A stretch of DNA of 64,000 nucleotides from Acanthosoma haemorrhoidale (lineage: Eukaryota; Arthropoda; Insecta; Hemiptera; Acanthosomatidae): positions 48,311,754-48,375,753 of the forward strand of contig OV884011.1 of the NCBI GenBank assembly GCA_930367205.1, given 5' to 3'. The notes below the pieces were generated by a model. The model worked only from the letters and a program-made list of their open reading frames with translations. It did not search any database and had not been told where the DNA came from. The translations under genes were made by a program, and so were the position numbers. This document shows positions 14,001 to 34,706 of this stretch, piece after piece. Within the stretch, counting starts at the first letter, position 1; each line of letters starts with the position of its first letter.

Positions 14001-15029
14001 TTTTATACAATTTTTGTGTGTATATATAATATTTTTTTGTTACAATCTGATGTACCTACTCCAATGTTTTTGAGAATTTAAAAGGTGAGCCCCATCACCT
14101 TATGTATGATTTTGACTAATACTAACTTAAAACTAACAACATAGTTTTCCCAAACAGGCAGAGAGATTTTATTAGGCTTTCAATGAGATTAAACACTCCC
14201 CCTCAGGTGCTAGTAATCGGTATTAAAGGTGATTAATAATTTTTAAAAACAATGGTAGCATAATTATCAATTCAAGTATAAAGTGAAAACAATTTAATGT
14301 TATTCCAAAATGCTTGCGAGCTGTACAATTTTCAAGCAACCACTTTGGATCACCACTGGAGGAAGCCATCAATAGTTACTGACCTGGCAAATTATTTTAT
14401 TTGAATTAAAATTTTTAACCCTCGGGTAGCAGTGTTTATTACCCAGAAGGTGACAATTCAGCAGGTGATTCCAGGGGATAACTATGCCATATTGTATGAA
14501 TGTTAATTGTAAATACATTGTAAACATGGAATGAATAAGATTTTATCAGGAGTGTTTGGTAAAATGAGTATAGGTCATACATTTTCAAAAGATGTATAAA
14601 AATGTTCAGTAGACACATTTTATTGATTATTATTTTTTTTTTTTGTAAGATAGCACTTTTTAACTCAATGGTTATCATTATGATAATCTAAGAATTAATT
14701 GTTATTAATAACCTAATTTGTAAATGTTCATCATTTTAAGAGATACATGACTTGCACTATTTTGATCTAAACTTTTTGACTTACGCTCCTTTTAACGTAC
14801 ACTACAGATATGTCACAATTATTCATTGGCCTTATGGTTTCAATTTATTTTCAACAAATCCTGTATGGGTATTGCTAATTTCCTCCTGTCTGTGTGCACT
14901 AATTACAGAACTGATCAATGCACATTCCTTGAAAATAACTAATTAATAGTTCGCTAAATAAAGGTGAGCAACGTGGATTTTTTTTTTTCAAATTAAAATT
15001 AGAATAGTTATTGTATAAACATAACTCGG

Positions 15030-15620
15030 TCAGTGTTTTTTTTTTTAGAGAGAATTATAGATTGTATGGTTGTACAGCCATGCCATGATGATGCTACAAA
15101 TTCAACCATCCCCACAAAAAAGGATGAAGGATAATTAATAAATTAATTAGTAAAAAAATTTGTTTCTATCATATTAAGTAGAATGTATAATTGAAGAGTT
15201 TGATAACATTAAGTGTACTGTAATTATGTAAGGTCATAAAACTCTCATTGAAATTGTATTCACAAGTTTTTTGCATGCAAGGTTTCCTATAAAAGCATGA
15301 TATTTTAGCATATAAGTTGTACTTGATGCACCCAAAAATAAAATCAGCCACATGAAAATAACTAAGGGGTAAATTATTAATCAATTACTTATAATTAGGA
15401 AATAAATATTTTTCTATCATATAAATTGTAGAATCATATTAGCCATTTAAACGTTCCGATTAATAATTGTGGGTTGGAGATTTAGTGGACTGTTATTACA
15501 ATAAGTAATTAAAACTTGCATTAAAAGGTTTCTAATGTAAGCAAACCCTTTATATGCATGATGCATAACTATTGACTAGAATTTTGTTTTTTTTGGTGAT
15601 GCTTAGCAAATAAAAAGAAA
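15030..15620 (+). repeat. Diverged AT-rich repeat, copies 2 and 3 in direct order
   Basis: Copy 2 runs from a TTTTTTTTTTAGAG tract near 15036 through TTTGTTTCTATCATATTAAG to the TGCATGCAAGG motif near 15275. Copy 3 starts near 15395 with AATAAATATTTTTCTATCAT and runs through GTGGACTGTTATTACA. They are adjacent and in the same direction, so a tandem duplication or side-by-side insertion is likely. Confidence 0.5.
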
Positions 15621-16009
15621 TATTTTTGATTAAAAATTGTGTGTAGTTGTTTTTTGAAATCTTCATTAAAATAAGTGAGTAGTTCCGGGAATGAACAGGC
15701 CCATCTCTCGATTTCGTCCCTTTATTTGCTTATATATTATCTTAGATGAAATAAAAAAAAATCAGTGATCTTAACGATCTGGTCAATTAATATATTTTTA
15801 AGAATAAAAAATGACTATTTGTTTAAACACAGAACATAATTGAGATCATTCTAGATCCTTTCATTCAGTATCGAGTTATTATACTAAGTGAAACCTCGTG
15901 GATCACTAAGGTATAGTTACTTGTATAACCTTACCTATACCGGAGAAGGTTACGGTTGTAAATAACGCTTCTCTAGCCACGCATGTTTTGTGGTAGTTCT
16001 TGATTTTAA

Positions 16010-25228
<9,219 letters not shown>

Positions 25229-25490
25229 ATTGGAATCTTCATTTAATTTTTTTTATGTTTTAGATGTGAGTTTCTGAGATACAATAATTAATTATAAATA
25301 CACATCTTGTTAAATTGTTTGAAACATTATTTCCTTCAATGCCACAAATCTAAAACTGAAGTGGGGCTGCAAAAATACACAGCTCTCTCTGATGTTTTGG
25401 GAAGATGCATTTCTTAAAATTAAAGCAATGTAGATCCCCATTACAGGATGTCCCAAGTGAAAAATATAACTTTTTATAGAGTTAATTAAT

Positions 25491-25496
25491 AATAAA
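25491..25496 (+). terminator. Poly(A) signal for NSUN2
   Basis: A canonical AATAAA lies 263 bases after the NSUN2 stop codon and is followed by T-rich sequence. It is the first canonical signal on the plus strand after the stop. Confidence 0.6.
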
Positions 25497-25636
25497 GCAT
25501 AAGTATGACTTTTTGACATTTATTTTACATGAAAAAAATGTAAGTATTGTTTCAATCACTTTTAATTAAAAAATAAACATTTTTGAATATTAAGTAAGAT
25601 ATCAAACTAAAGATATTGACATCCAGATATGTAATA

Positions 25637-25642
25637 TTTATT
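25637..25642 (-). terminator. Poly(A) signal for the zinc-finger gene
   Basis: TTTATT on the plus strand is AATAAA on the minus strand, 329 bases past the zinc-finger stop codon. A second one lies at 25519-25524. Use of the second would bring the end of this mRNA to the 3' end of NSUN2. Confidence 0.5.
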
Positions 25643-25970
25643 GTTGTTTTAATACAAAAAGTCATTAAAACTGTCAATGTAATTGTTTTCGCAACCATAA
25701 CCAAACCCCTTAATTGTGTTCTGCATTTAAAAGGTTATCTATATTTTCTTTGTGACAAAAAATGAAGTTTTAAACCCTTAAGATAAAACTTTATGAAGTT
25801 AGCTACAATTAATGATGGAGTTATTATTTCAAACATACATATTGAGAATAACTTGATTCCAACACTCACTTATCACTTAAAATATCCCTCTATGGGTCAT
25901 GTTTCAAAAGTCTTCAGATCTAAAATTTGTTTGTATTGGTAATGTAAGTTAATTTTGTCAAAAGGATAAA

Positions 25971-26752
25971 TCAACTGACACGGTGCCTATTCACACTTAT
26001 GTGTCTGGTGATCATATTTAACCTCTTGGTAAAGAAACTGCACAATGCACACTTATATACAATATCGAGGTCCTTGTGTATCTTCTTCTGGTGTCTTTTA
26101 ACCCCTTTCGTAAAATCGCTGCGGAACGGACAGTAGAAGCAGGCATAGAGCTGCTGTCCACAGTTGTGCAACTTCCTATGCCTTGTCAAGCGGACTGTTG
26201 TTGAGAAGAACTCTCCGCAGTCTGAGCAGCAATAGCACTTGTCTATTGATAGCCTGTTTGTATGGCCATCAATCAATATGGGCTTACTTTGTTTGATGAA
26301 CTTATAAAATTTATTGGTGGTCTTGAAAGAACATCCACTACTATTATCTTTAACAAGTTGTGGTTTTTCTTTTGAGGTTTTTTGTTTTTTTAGCCTGCAG
26401 CAATAAAAGATTTTTTGGATTTGATGATGGCTTTTCATTTCCTTTTTATCTTTTGCTTTAAAGCTGCAAATAAGGCATGCTAGAGACTTTTCTTCCTGCT
26501 CGTTCAAATGTTCCAGTAATTGTTTGATGTGTAGGAAATATTTGTCACAGCATCGGCATTTCAGTGAGAAATTTTTCATGTGCTCTGACATGTGCTTTTG
26601 GCAGAGGTTCTTCATCGGGAAAGACATATCACAAGAGATGCAATGATACGTTACTGGATCTCTTTTTGATTGGTTGTGGCTTACACCATGAATTTTGTCG
26701 TCCCTTTCGGAATTTGCTATAGAGAAGATATTCTTATCTGTTCCTAAAATCA
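25971..26752 (-). CDS. C2H2 zinc-finger protein, last coding exon
   Basis: Probably a nuclear DNA-binding regulator; its target is unknown. The exon codes for about 260 residues ending RHRVS and TGA at 25971-25973. It contains about six C2H2-type fingers. The first (CISCDMSF with HMSEH), fourth (CSDCGEFF with HRKLH) and fifth (CFYCPFRS with HQKKIH) are complete. The sixth (CALCSFF with HISVNRH) has longer His spacing. The second and third (CRCCDKYF and CLICSFKA) lack clear paired histidines. There is no in-frame ATG at its start; TTTCTGTTTTAG at about 26753-26764 on the minus strand is a good splice acceptor, with an alternative AG at 26744-26745. It is therefore a downstream exon, and the upstream exons (perhaps an N-terminal regulatory domain) were not found. 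Finger linkers are not of the TGEKP type. It converges on NSUN2, stop to stop about 740 bp. Confidence 0.85.
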
Positions 26753-29044
26753 CTAAAACAGAAATCAATTAGGTCATTGTTTTTAAACAAAAATTAGGCA
26801 AATTGTTATACCATATTAATGTGATCTGTAGGACACAATATGTACATTTTTCATGATTATAAGGATTTAGACTTTTACCCTTTTGTTCTTGACCCCAACA
26901 TATAAGAAAATTTGTAGCTGAATACAAAAATATGTCTGTAGTTTCCCTTAAATTACAAATAAATTAATATTATTATATACGTTTACCTGACTGAGGTATA
27001 CTGAAATTAATAATCAATTCACTAATAAATTATCTACCTCATTAATTATTACCAAAAAAAAACATTTAGTCAGGACTTAAGCTCGAACCCAAGACACTCT
27101 AATCTCCTTTCGGGTGCTCTACCTCTGAGCGAGTGAAAAAGGTAAAAACGTAATCTTGATTGCTGCTGTTGGGTTTATGTTTTGCTGACTGCAATTGACC
27201 GGAGAGGGATTGTTAATGTCGCAACTGTCTATAGCTTATTTATCTGTTTACAACCACAAACAATAACAGAACTGATAGCTACTATAATGGCATACAATTA
27301 TGTGCTATCATTCAATGGGTGCTATCACCAAAACGAGTACAAACAAAAATTTCAGGCCTGTGAGTCATGTATGTATAGCTCTTGTAGGTAAAGCTATTTT
27401 AAAGGTGTCAACACTTTTATCAAGCAAAAAAAGTCTACACCTGTTGGTATTTATTTCAAGTAGAAACTATACATTGTGTCCTGAGGATGCTCATTGTATC
27501 TTACTGAAAATAAGTCAAAGAATAAAGATAGCCATTTTATGAGTCAAACTACAGGAACCCTGGTTCCTGCTCAACATTGACACAGCCTCATTACAACAGT
27601 ATTGTTGAATATCTTGGAGATGATGGACAGACAATAAAAGTACTAGTTGTTAATGATGGTCTTATTGAACTATGTTTGGCTGGTCTTAAGGATCAAGTTA
27701 AAAAAATATAAACTATATGATTGATAGCAAATTACTTTGTGGCACAGATCACACAATATATTATTAATAACTATTAGGCAAATATATAATAATAGTTTGA
27801 CCCATATCATAACATAATTGACTGTATATAAGCGGTATATTAAAATATTGTATAATTCCATACCACGGCAAACTATCTCTTGGTAAACAAAATTAGAGGT
27901 CATATTCCATTCCCATTGTACACCTCTGTGACCCTTTTAATATTTTGAATTGGAAAGCTGAGAAATTTGATGCAATACCTATCATAATCAGGGACAATTT
28001 ATTATTAGTAATTGATTAAGTTAATGAATCTTAATTATTTTCTATGAGGCTGACAGTATTTTTGGTAAGGATGAATAAATAGATATGAGGAAACTCATCA
28101 CAAAACCAATTTATTGAAGTCTTATTTTTATTAAAGATGATGAATCACTCTACTTTAGTGATGTTCTAAAAGTAGCATGATTATAATGACTAAATTTTAA
28201 ATAGTGATCTATAGAACGATTTAGTCATGAGGATTTTTTATTCCAATTCCTACGTTCGCCCAATACTGCCCCTCTCAGAGATAGTCCATAACATTAGGTT
28301 TGGTCCAAAGCCCTCCCAACAGATAAGGTAAGAGTTATGTCCAGAGGATGTTATGAAGAGCCAGGGTATCCTCTCCCTAAATTTAGTGTCTTAGAACATC
28401 AGGTATCTTCGGTTCCATTCGAATAATTTGCTGATTATTATGTACAAATGGAACATATCAGGAAGAAATATCTGTTTTTGGACTAAAAGATTGTTTTGAA
28501 TCTCGAAAATATGGAGTTACCCCAAGTCCCATTAGTCATACAGCGCTCAGTGCGAAATCAAAATGATTCAATTTGTCTAAAATGTTATCTTGCGCTACAC
28601 TTCGAAATGTTTCCAATCGCTGTCGCAAACGTAATAAAACCTTTAATTGCTTGATCATCGCACTTGACTGATTATTTTTTATTCAAGCATATGGGCTCTA
28701 TTTAAAACGTAAATAATTGATCGAATAAGGCTTGCAGGCATCTGATTAAAAGGTCTAATAGTGACAAACAACGAAGCACTGTGATTAATTAGACCATGTC
28801 AGGTGTCGGCTGTTGCGCGGGGTGCTCAGTTTGTCTCTGCCGCTTCCAATCTGTCCAGTCGTTGTTGATATATATCTGTTAGAATTAGTACAACACCAAA
28901 GCTTTTTTGAGCGGGCATTTAGTATACCTTGTACCGGAAACCGCATCTATTCGGTATAACGGGGGGACTGTACTCCATCATCTAAGCACACTTTCTCCCC
29001 TGGAGTAGATAACAGCACGTTTTGTTAGGGTTTAAGCCAAAATA
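26753..29044. other. Non-genic stretch, possible intron of the zinc-finger gene
   Basis: No upstream zinc-finger exon could be recognised on the minus strand. It contains the SINE-like element at about 27030-27145. A GC-raised patch at about 28790-29000 abuts the mariner-type element. Otherwise it is AT-rich with no supported coding sequence. Confidence 0.4.
27030..27145 (-). mobile_element. tRNA-derived SINE or tRNA pseudogene
   Basis: Read on the minus strand, GCTCAGAGGTAGAGC forms a D-arm with a perfect 4-bp stem (box A region). It is followed by a degenerate anticodon region and GGGTTCGAGCTTAAG, a box B / T-arm. A poly-T tract and GGTAATAATTA follow. The T-stem is poor and the anticodon arm does not pair well, so it is not a functional tRNA. 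The TAATTATTACCAAAAAA tail also occurs in the first bases of the window, which supports a repeated SINE. Confidence 0.6.
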
Positions 29045-29959
29045 AAGGGTGTCCCAGAATTAACGCAAGATTTGAATTTTCCGCCATTTGTGCAGTAAAG
29101 TGCTGGCAACCCTAAAAAAAAATCAATTTGACTGCTGACAGTTTAGGGTTAGTAAAAATGGAGCATTACACGATAGAACAACGTGTCTTTATTGTTGAAC
29201 ATTATCTCAAAAATAATGGAAGTTTGGTGGCCGCAGTTCGAAAATTGCATACTAAATATGGTCGGAATAGTGTTTTGACTTAATCAACTGTGAAGAGATT
29301 AATTGAAAAAATTAGGGAGACTGGATCAATTGGAGACACTAAACTCACTGGTCGTCCAAAAACAAGCCGTTCAAATGTCGATATCTAAGCAGTGCGTGAG
29401 AGTGTTATTGAAAATCCAGGAACATCAATTCGGCGTCGTAGACAAGAATTATGGCATGATTACACAGTTCTTTGGGCCGAAATTGGATGGTATTGATGTG
29501 GCCAATATGTGCTTTCAACAAGATGGCGCCACATGCCATACAGCCCATGAAACAATTCAAATACTGCATGAGACATTTCCAGGTCTTGTACTCTCTCGTT
29601 TCGGTGACCAGAATTGGCCCCCTAGATCGTTTGATTTAACACCTTTAGATTTCTTTTAATGGGGTTATTTGAAGTCAAAGGTGTATGTCAACAAGCCCAC
29701 ATCCACCAGTGCATTAAAAGAGGAAATTCAACACTTCATCAATGAAATTCAACCACATTTATGCCAAATGGTCATGGAAAATTTCGACAAAAGATTGCGT
29801 ATGTGCCAGCAAAGTCGTGGAGGCCATTTTCCCGATGTGTTATTCCATAAATAACCCTCTCCTATTTACTTTATAATTCAATAAAAAAATAACAACAAAA
29901 ATTCTAAAAACTGTGTTTTCTATTTAAATTAAATCTTGCGTGAATTCTGGGGCACCCTT
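29045..29959 (+). mobile_element. Tc1/mariner-type element, internally deleted, with both ends and TA duplication
   Basis: The left end reads AAGGGTGTCCCAGAATTAAC and continues GCAAGATTT. The right end, on the other strand, reads AAGGGTGCCCCAGAATTCAC and continues GCAAGATTT, giving inverted repeats of about 29 bp with two mismatches. TA at 29043-29044 and TA at 29960-29961 flank it, as expected of Tc1/mariner insertion. The element is 915 bp, shorter than a usual 1.3-kb copy because the middle of the transposase is deleted. It is inactive, but its ends look able to be recognised in trans. Confidence 0.85.
29158..29854 (+). pseudogene. Broken Tc1/mariner-type transposase
   Basis: Starts MEHYTIEQRVFIVEHYLKNN with the helix-turn-helix DNA-binding region (DUF4817-like in insect annotations). 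An in-frame TAA stop lies at codon 42 (29281), another stop about 35 codons later, and a frameshift plus internal deletion near 29450. After the deletion the ORF resumes with QFFGPKLDG, then FQQDGATCHTAH (one catalytic Asp of the DDE core), a W-P-P-R-S-F-D-L-T-P-L-D segment with the last catalytic Asp, and a C-terminus ending SRGGHFPDVLFHK. The segment carrying the first Asp is missing. Confidence 0.85.
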
Positions 29960-29961
29960 TA

Positions 29962-30440
29962 CCACTAACAGTGTCAAGCTGAAAAGATAGATTTATTTAA
30001 AGCCTTGTTCCTACGTCGCGTGGCTTGGCGAGCCTTGAGCCGTTTCGTTCATCCGGACAACAGGTAACCGTTCCCACTGCGGAAGGTCTGGCAAATCTCT
30101 AGGAGAATTCCCCCCCCCCCTTATCGTCAACTCACCATTTCCAGCCGTCCCTTCTTCAGCTGCGTTTGCTTTATTGTTCCAAATGCATCAAGTTTACGAA
30201 CAGTGACTAGCAAGTAGCGTGTGCCGCAGTGGGTTGTGTACAGTCGAGTGGTGAGTTTTGTAGAAGAAGACGGTGAATCGGAAAAGGCGTTGATAGACAG
30301 TGTCATTAAATGAGAGTCGGAGAATTCAATACTAATAAAGCGTTTTCCAATAGGAACTTCCGAACTTTGACAGTTAATAGCGGTTATATTGTTGAAGCTG
30401 CATCTGTCAAATTGGCTGTCATTTATTCAATCTGTTTTGC
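29962..30440 (+). other. Sequence between two transposase remnants; 5' part of the second element
   Basis: GC-raised non-coding DNA. GCGTTTTCCAATAGGAACTT near 30341 looks like the end of a DNA transposon and precedes the next transposase fragment by about 100 bp, so it is probably that element's 5' terminus. A poly-C tract occurs near 30110-30120. Confidence 0.45.
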
Positions 30441-30449
30441 CAAATCACC

Positions 30450-30692
30450 ATGGACGGATATAGCGTTCAACAACACACGCAAATGATAAAATTGTTTTAT
30501 CAATATGGGTGTTCTGTTCGGGCAACGTTCCGCGCATTTCGCTCATATTACGGTCACCATAACCATTCTACCGAGAGGACTATTCGCAGTGTAGTGGATA
30601 AATCTGAGTTCAGTAAACAATCAGCCAACCCCCGTACGTCGACGAAACGCAAGATCTGCGAAAGCATGGTCGCTGTTCCTGAGAGTGTGTAG
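30450..30692 (+). pseudogene. Tc1/mariner-type transposase N-terminal fragment
   Basis: Encodes MDGYSVQQHTQMIKLFYQYG and then a second helix-turn-helix segment (TERTIRSVVDK), the DNA-binding part of a second, different insect transposase. The ORF stops at 30692 just after AVPESV; no DDE catalytic domain follows. It is a 3'-truncated remnant and differs in sequence from the element at 29045-29959. Confidence 0.8.
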
Positions 30693-33600
30693 GAGAATCC
30701 GTGCCAGAGAAATTTAGTCAGCCCTAGTTGTACTGTTTTTCACCTTCATAACCAATTTCCTGAAAGTAGTCAGTACTGCAGTTGAATACGTTTCTGCGCA
30801 CTAAACATCTAGTTCCCTATGGACAAAGCTGCGGAACTGTACAGTTCCACCAAAAACCGACTCTACTGACTTGTAGTAATTCTAGAAGAAATATTAGAAA
30901 ATTGGCAAAGTGAATGGCATTCAAAACACGGTAGAAAAGTCCTAGAAATCAAATACACAGTACATCCATCGACAGATATCGTCCTTTAGGAATAATAGAT
31001 GAAAAAACATTTTACTAACTAGACTGAGAATAGAGCACATAGACCTTTTTACAAAAAAAACAAACTTACGCAATGCACATACTGTAACACACTAACTATT
31101 AAACACTTGCTTACAAACTTCTGATCAATAAAAAAAAAGTTCTTTGCATCTAAAGTTTCATTTTTAAATGTGAAATTTTATTTGACATAATGTTTATTTT
31201 TAAGATTTTTTTTTGCAATTTGTTCAAGAACTTTGACCAGCAGTATCAGATAAAAACGAATCTATGCCTTTTGAAATTGTTTTATAACCTGCGAAGTATA
31301 TTTACAACCAAAGAACTCTTTGATCTTACAAAAGTGAGCTAAAAATACCATTAAAAAAAAAAAGGGTGTATATTATTTTGATTTATAATTTTGCATTAAA
31401 TCACATGAAGATACGTGCCCAATCTCCATGCCATGATAATGAATATTTTAAAATTGGCCGTTTAAAAAAATCAACATCCCCCGATATATCAGAGACGTTT
31501 ATACTTAAAGAGGGGAAAAAATAAAAGTCGTTATGAGTACACCTGTAAGGAATGTTCATTTATCTTTTTCATCAGCTGTAAGCAATCCCTGCCTGAAATT
31601 GGGTATTTTCTTTTATTAATAGTCTGGAGGTCACGCATGAATAAAAATGCGAAAACTTATTATTAGCAGAAAACAAAAACTTATTATATAACGTGGAGCA
31701 CCTCAGTGTCCTCTTGTTGTACCGTTATACCAAACAGAAGATGCACAAGAAATCGCGAGCACAATATATCATTGGCCGTATGAATGTCTTTATCCAATTA
31801 TGGTAAGATGTCAGACGTTATAACTTTCAATTTATAACTATGATGTTTTATGTCTTTAGGTCATGCATCACATTTTGGCAGGCACAAAAGCAAAGGCAAT
31901 GGGTTTTGAAAACAACCCTCTAATAGACGTTTCGATAATAAAAGCGTAGGTTCGAACCCTTTGTGTAACTTTTTAAACTATTGTTTGTAGAACGCCATAG
32001 TATTATTAATTTCTATTAACTGAAATGTAGTATCATTAATTATGAACTAAGAATTACTTAATTTATCCCATAAACCACAATGGTCACCGAACATTACCTT
32101 CTTACAAAGCTAACACAATTGGAAATTGATTGAAATATTAAAATTGACTTTCACTTTGAAGTATCTTACCAGTTTTCTTAACTATGACTTGAAAAATTTT
32201 CAAGTTGACAAATCTGGACCGACACGACCTTGTTATTATTTTTTTCTTTTCAACTAGTCATCATTAAAATTATAGGTCATTCTGAATAAAGATTAAACCG
32301 ACGGAATAAAGACGATTTAAAAAAAAACAAAACCAGGAGGGGTTATTAGTTATTTTAATTGTCAGTGGTCGGAGCATGAGAAGGAACTAACATGAAAAAT
32401 GCCATGCCACTAGATTAAATGCGGTCACTTGTCAACCATCACCTAACATTTCTTGATATCTATCAGGGCGTCCGTATCTTTGATTTGATATTACCTACTC
32501 AACATTACTGAAATATATATTATTTTTTATTACGAAGTAATTAATTTATTAATGAAACTTAATCATATTTTATGGAGACAGCAATATGTCTCTTGCAATA
32601 ACTCAAAATTAAATGGGACTAACAGGTACAATTTTACACCTTAGAGTGAAATAAGGGCTTACTAAGTCCTTAGCAGTCAAATAGACAGACAAAGAGACAA
32701 AAATAGAAATTCCTCGTTTCGAATAAACAACTCCACAAAAAATGAAAAAATGCTACAAATATCCAGGTCAGAAAAGTTTAACTGAAAGTAGAGAGAAAAA
32801 TGAGACTACAGTAGACTCCCTCCCTCCCTATATCTGGATTAAGTGCTAGTTAGATCCCTATTAGGGAGGCATTGTTATTTGCTAGCATTGTGAGGGGGAG
32901 GATTGTGGAGGTCCGATCCCACCCCCACCCTTCCGGGCATGGAGGGTTGCATTTGGCAACGTGCCTGCCAAGATAAAGCCCTGATTACGAATCATAGGCT
33001 GGGAGCTTATTGAAAAAGAATAACACCGAGGATCGAACCATAATAACACAGATCTCTTCTAATCATTCATATGTGGTTGGCGAGTTTGTCTTCAGATTCT
33101 GAATTGGAACGAGAATTTCTTGAAACTTTAAATAACATAGTCATGTTTAATTAACTACGTCTGCCAAATACCTGCATTTTCAACAATGTCAGCATACTCA
33201 TCCGAATTTACGATTACGTAATTTGAAAAGGCGTAGGTTCGAAATAAAAATTCGAAAAGAGCGACTCAAAAATAATTCGATTGGTTATATAGGTTTTACC
33301 TTCTGTGGGTGGTTTTTCAATTTCCGATTCCTGCCTACCGCAAGAATACCACAAATCGCATGAAGATGCTTCAGGCTCTGCAATAGGTAGAAACTCATAG
33401 TAACAATACTACCCATATCTTTGAAAAATTAGTTGCTAATTTTGGTAATGTAGTTTACGCTTACCAGGCGGCACAGTTGTTTTTGTTGAGTCCATTTCTC
33501 TGAGCAGGTAAAAACAACAATTAAAGATATATTCATCCGGTAAAATCTGTTCTAAGTTAATTGTTGTAAAAGAATATCATATGTTCACGATTTTTTATAC

Positions 33601-34328
33601 TTCAGCTATATATCGTTAAGTTAGCCTAAGTCAACTTCGTAAATAGTCAGTAAAACCACGTGTAATTGACGTGACATATTTTTGTTAAGTTAATGGGGAA
33701 GTATGTAAAAATTCATCTGGGAAAAAAGTCTGCTGCTAGTTGATAAAGTTAATTACGTTGTTAATAAAAAAAATAATGTATTTCTATAATGGGGGGGGGT
33801 TACAAAATACAATATATTATGTATGTAATAAGGGTAACAAATTAAAGATCTCGACGTTCTGATTAGCATTATTAAATTTATGATTTTTTAAAACTATATT
33901 TACGAAAATCCATTAAAATTTGTTATTACGTATAATGACTTATATGCCTCCCTACTGAAGTGGGGTCACAGTTTTAATGACATTTTGTTGATTATACTAG
34001 CAATTTCAATTTTTTTCCACGTCAAAATCGTTTATACTTTATAATCGTTTAACCTTCATAAATTGTTTAAATTTTGTCCAAAATCCAACGTTGCTACCAC
34101 CTTTGTAAAGCTTAATTTCTTCTGTCAGTATAACAGGTTTGATAAATATATAATTAAGAAAAATAATAATGAAATGAACAGAAAAATCTAAAACGTTCTC
34201 TTATTATGTTTACATGGAGTTGGGTAATTTATTGACACCTAAGTGGTGTAATAACGTGTAGTTAATAGCCATCTAGATTCTTTTAAAGTGTGATTGGTGA
34301 GGTGGTTCTGATGCTATTGCCATTTTTG
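30693..34328. other. Non-genic AT-rich stretch
   Basis: No gene is supported. It contains isolated box-B-like motifs (GGTTCGAACCC near 31952 on the plus strand; GGTTCGATCCTCGG near 33025 on the minus strand), which may be tRNA-derived SINE relics. A GC-raised patch lies at about 32820-33010 and a poly-G run near 33790-33799. Confidence 0.4.
33005..33105 (-). mobile_element. Possible tRNA-derived SINE remnant
   Basis: On the minus strand ATGGTTCGATCCTCGGTG looks like a tRNA T-arm (box B). Upstream of it is a GATTAGA segment, also present in the SINE at about 27.1 kb. Box A is weak. This is a low-confidence relic. Confidence 0.35.
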
Positions 34329-34706
34329 CTATTTACAAATAAATTTGAGACCAAAGGGTATCGTGAGAAACTCAAACTGCTCATCTTCGGTTGAAACGGA
34401 AACTTCCATTTCTATTTTATGATAATCTGAGGCAAAATCTGTACAAGAAAGAAAATTAGCTCTACCTGTTTTGCATACCTCGATATTGGGCAATGAATAT
34501 TTATCTTCGATTGTTTTTTCGTCGAGCTTTCCGTAATCCACTACTATCGAAATCCTGACTATCAAGACAATCTTTTTATTTCCGAGGATTAAGACCTCTA
34601 AGTACTCCGTTTTGTTGGCATTGAAACGATAAAAGCCACTCTGCTGAGAGATCTGAACGAATGGCCCGTTAAGGCCCTCCAGGGCTTGTACCGTGCCTGG
34701 GAACAT
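34329..34706 (-). pseudogene. Ty3/Gypsy reverse transcriptase N-terminal fragment
   Basis: Reads KLDEKTIEDKYSLPNI, then CTDFASDYHKIEM and FLTIPFGLK. These are the start of the Gypsy reverse-transcriptase palm, where the Asp in the TDFAS-like motif corresponds to the first catalytic Asp. The segment between PNI and the Asp motif is shortened. The ORF ends right after PFGLK, before the F/YxDD box, so this is a truncated copy. It has the same orientation as the element at 35.4-38.3 kb, but the two cannot be joined simply because that element has its own reverse transcriptase. Confidence 0.75.

Larger units (their letters stand above)
7641..16009. other. Long non-genic AT-rich stretch
   Basis: No coding sequence is supported; ORFs are short, AT-biased and unlike known proteins. 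GC-raised islands occur at about 8530-8700, 10480-10960 and 12000-12290. Diverged repeats recur at about 7740-8060, 15030-15370 and 15395-15620 (separate entry), and another diverged repeat lies at about 12840-12920. No promoter for the downstream NSUN2 gene can be defined with confidence. Confidence 0.5.

Noticed and set aside
26766..26768. TTG as the start codon of the zinc-finger ORF
   Set aside because: It lies upstream of a clear splice acceptor, so it is intronic.
31945..31970. Plus-strand tRNA gene ending GTAGGTTCGAACCC
   Set aside because: Only a box B/T-arm is present; no D-arm, anticodon arm or acceptor stem can be paired.
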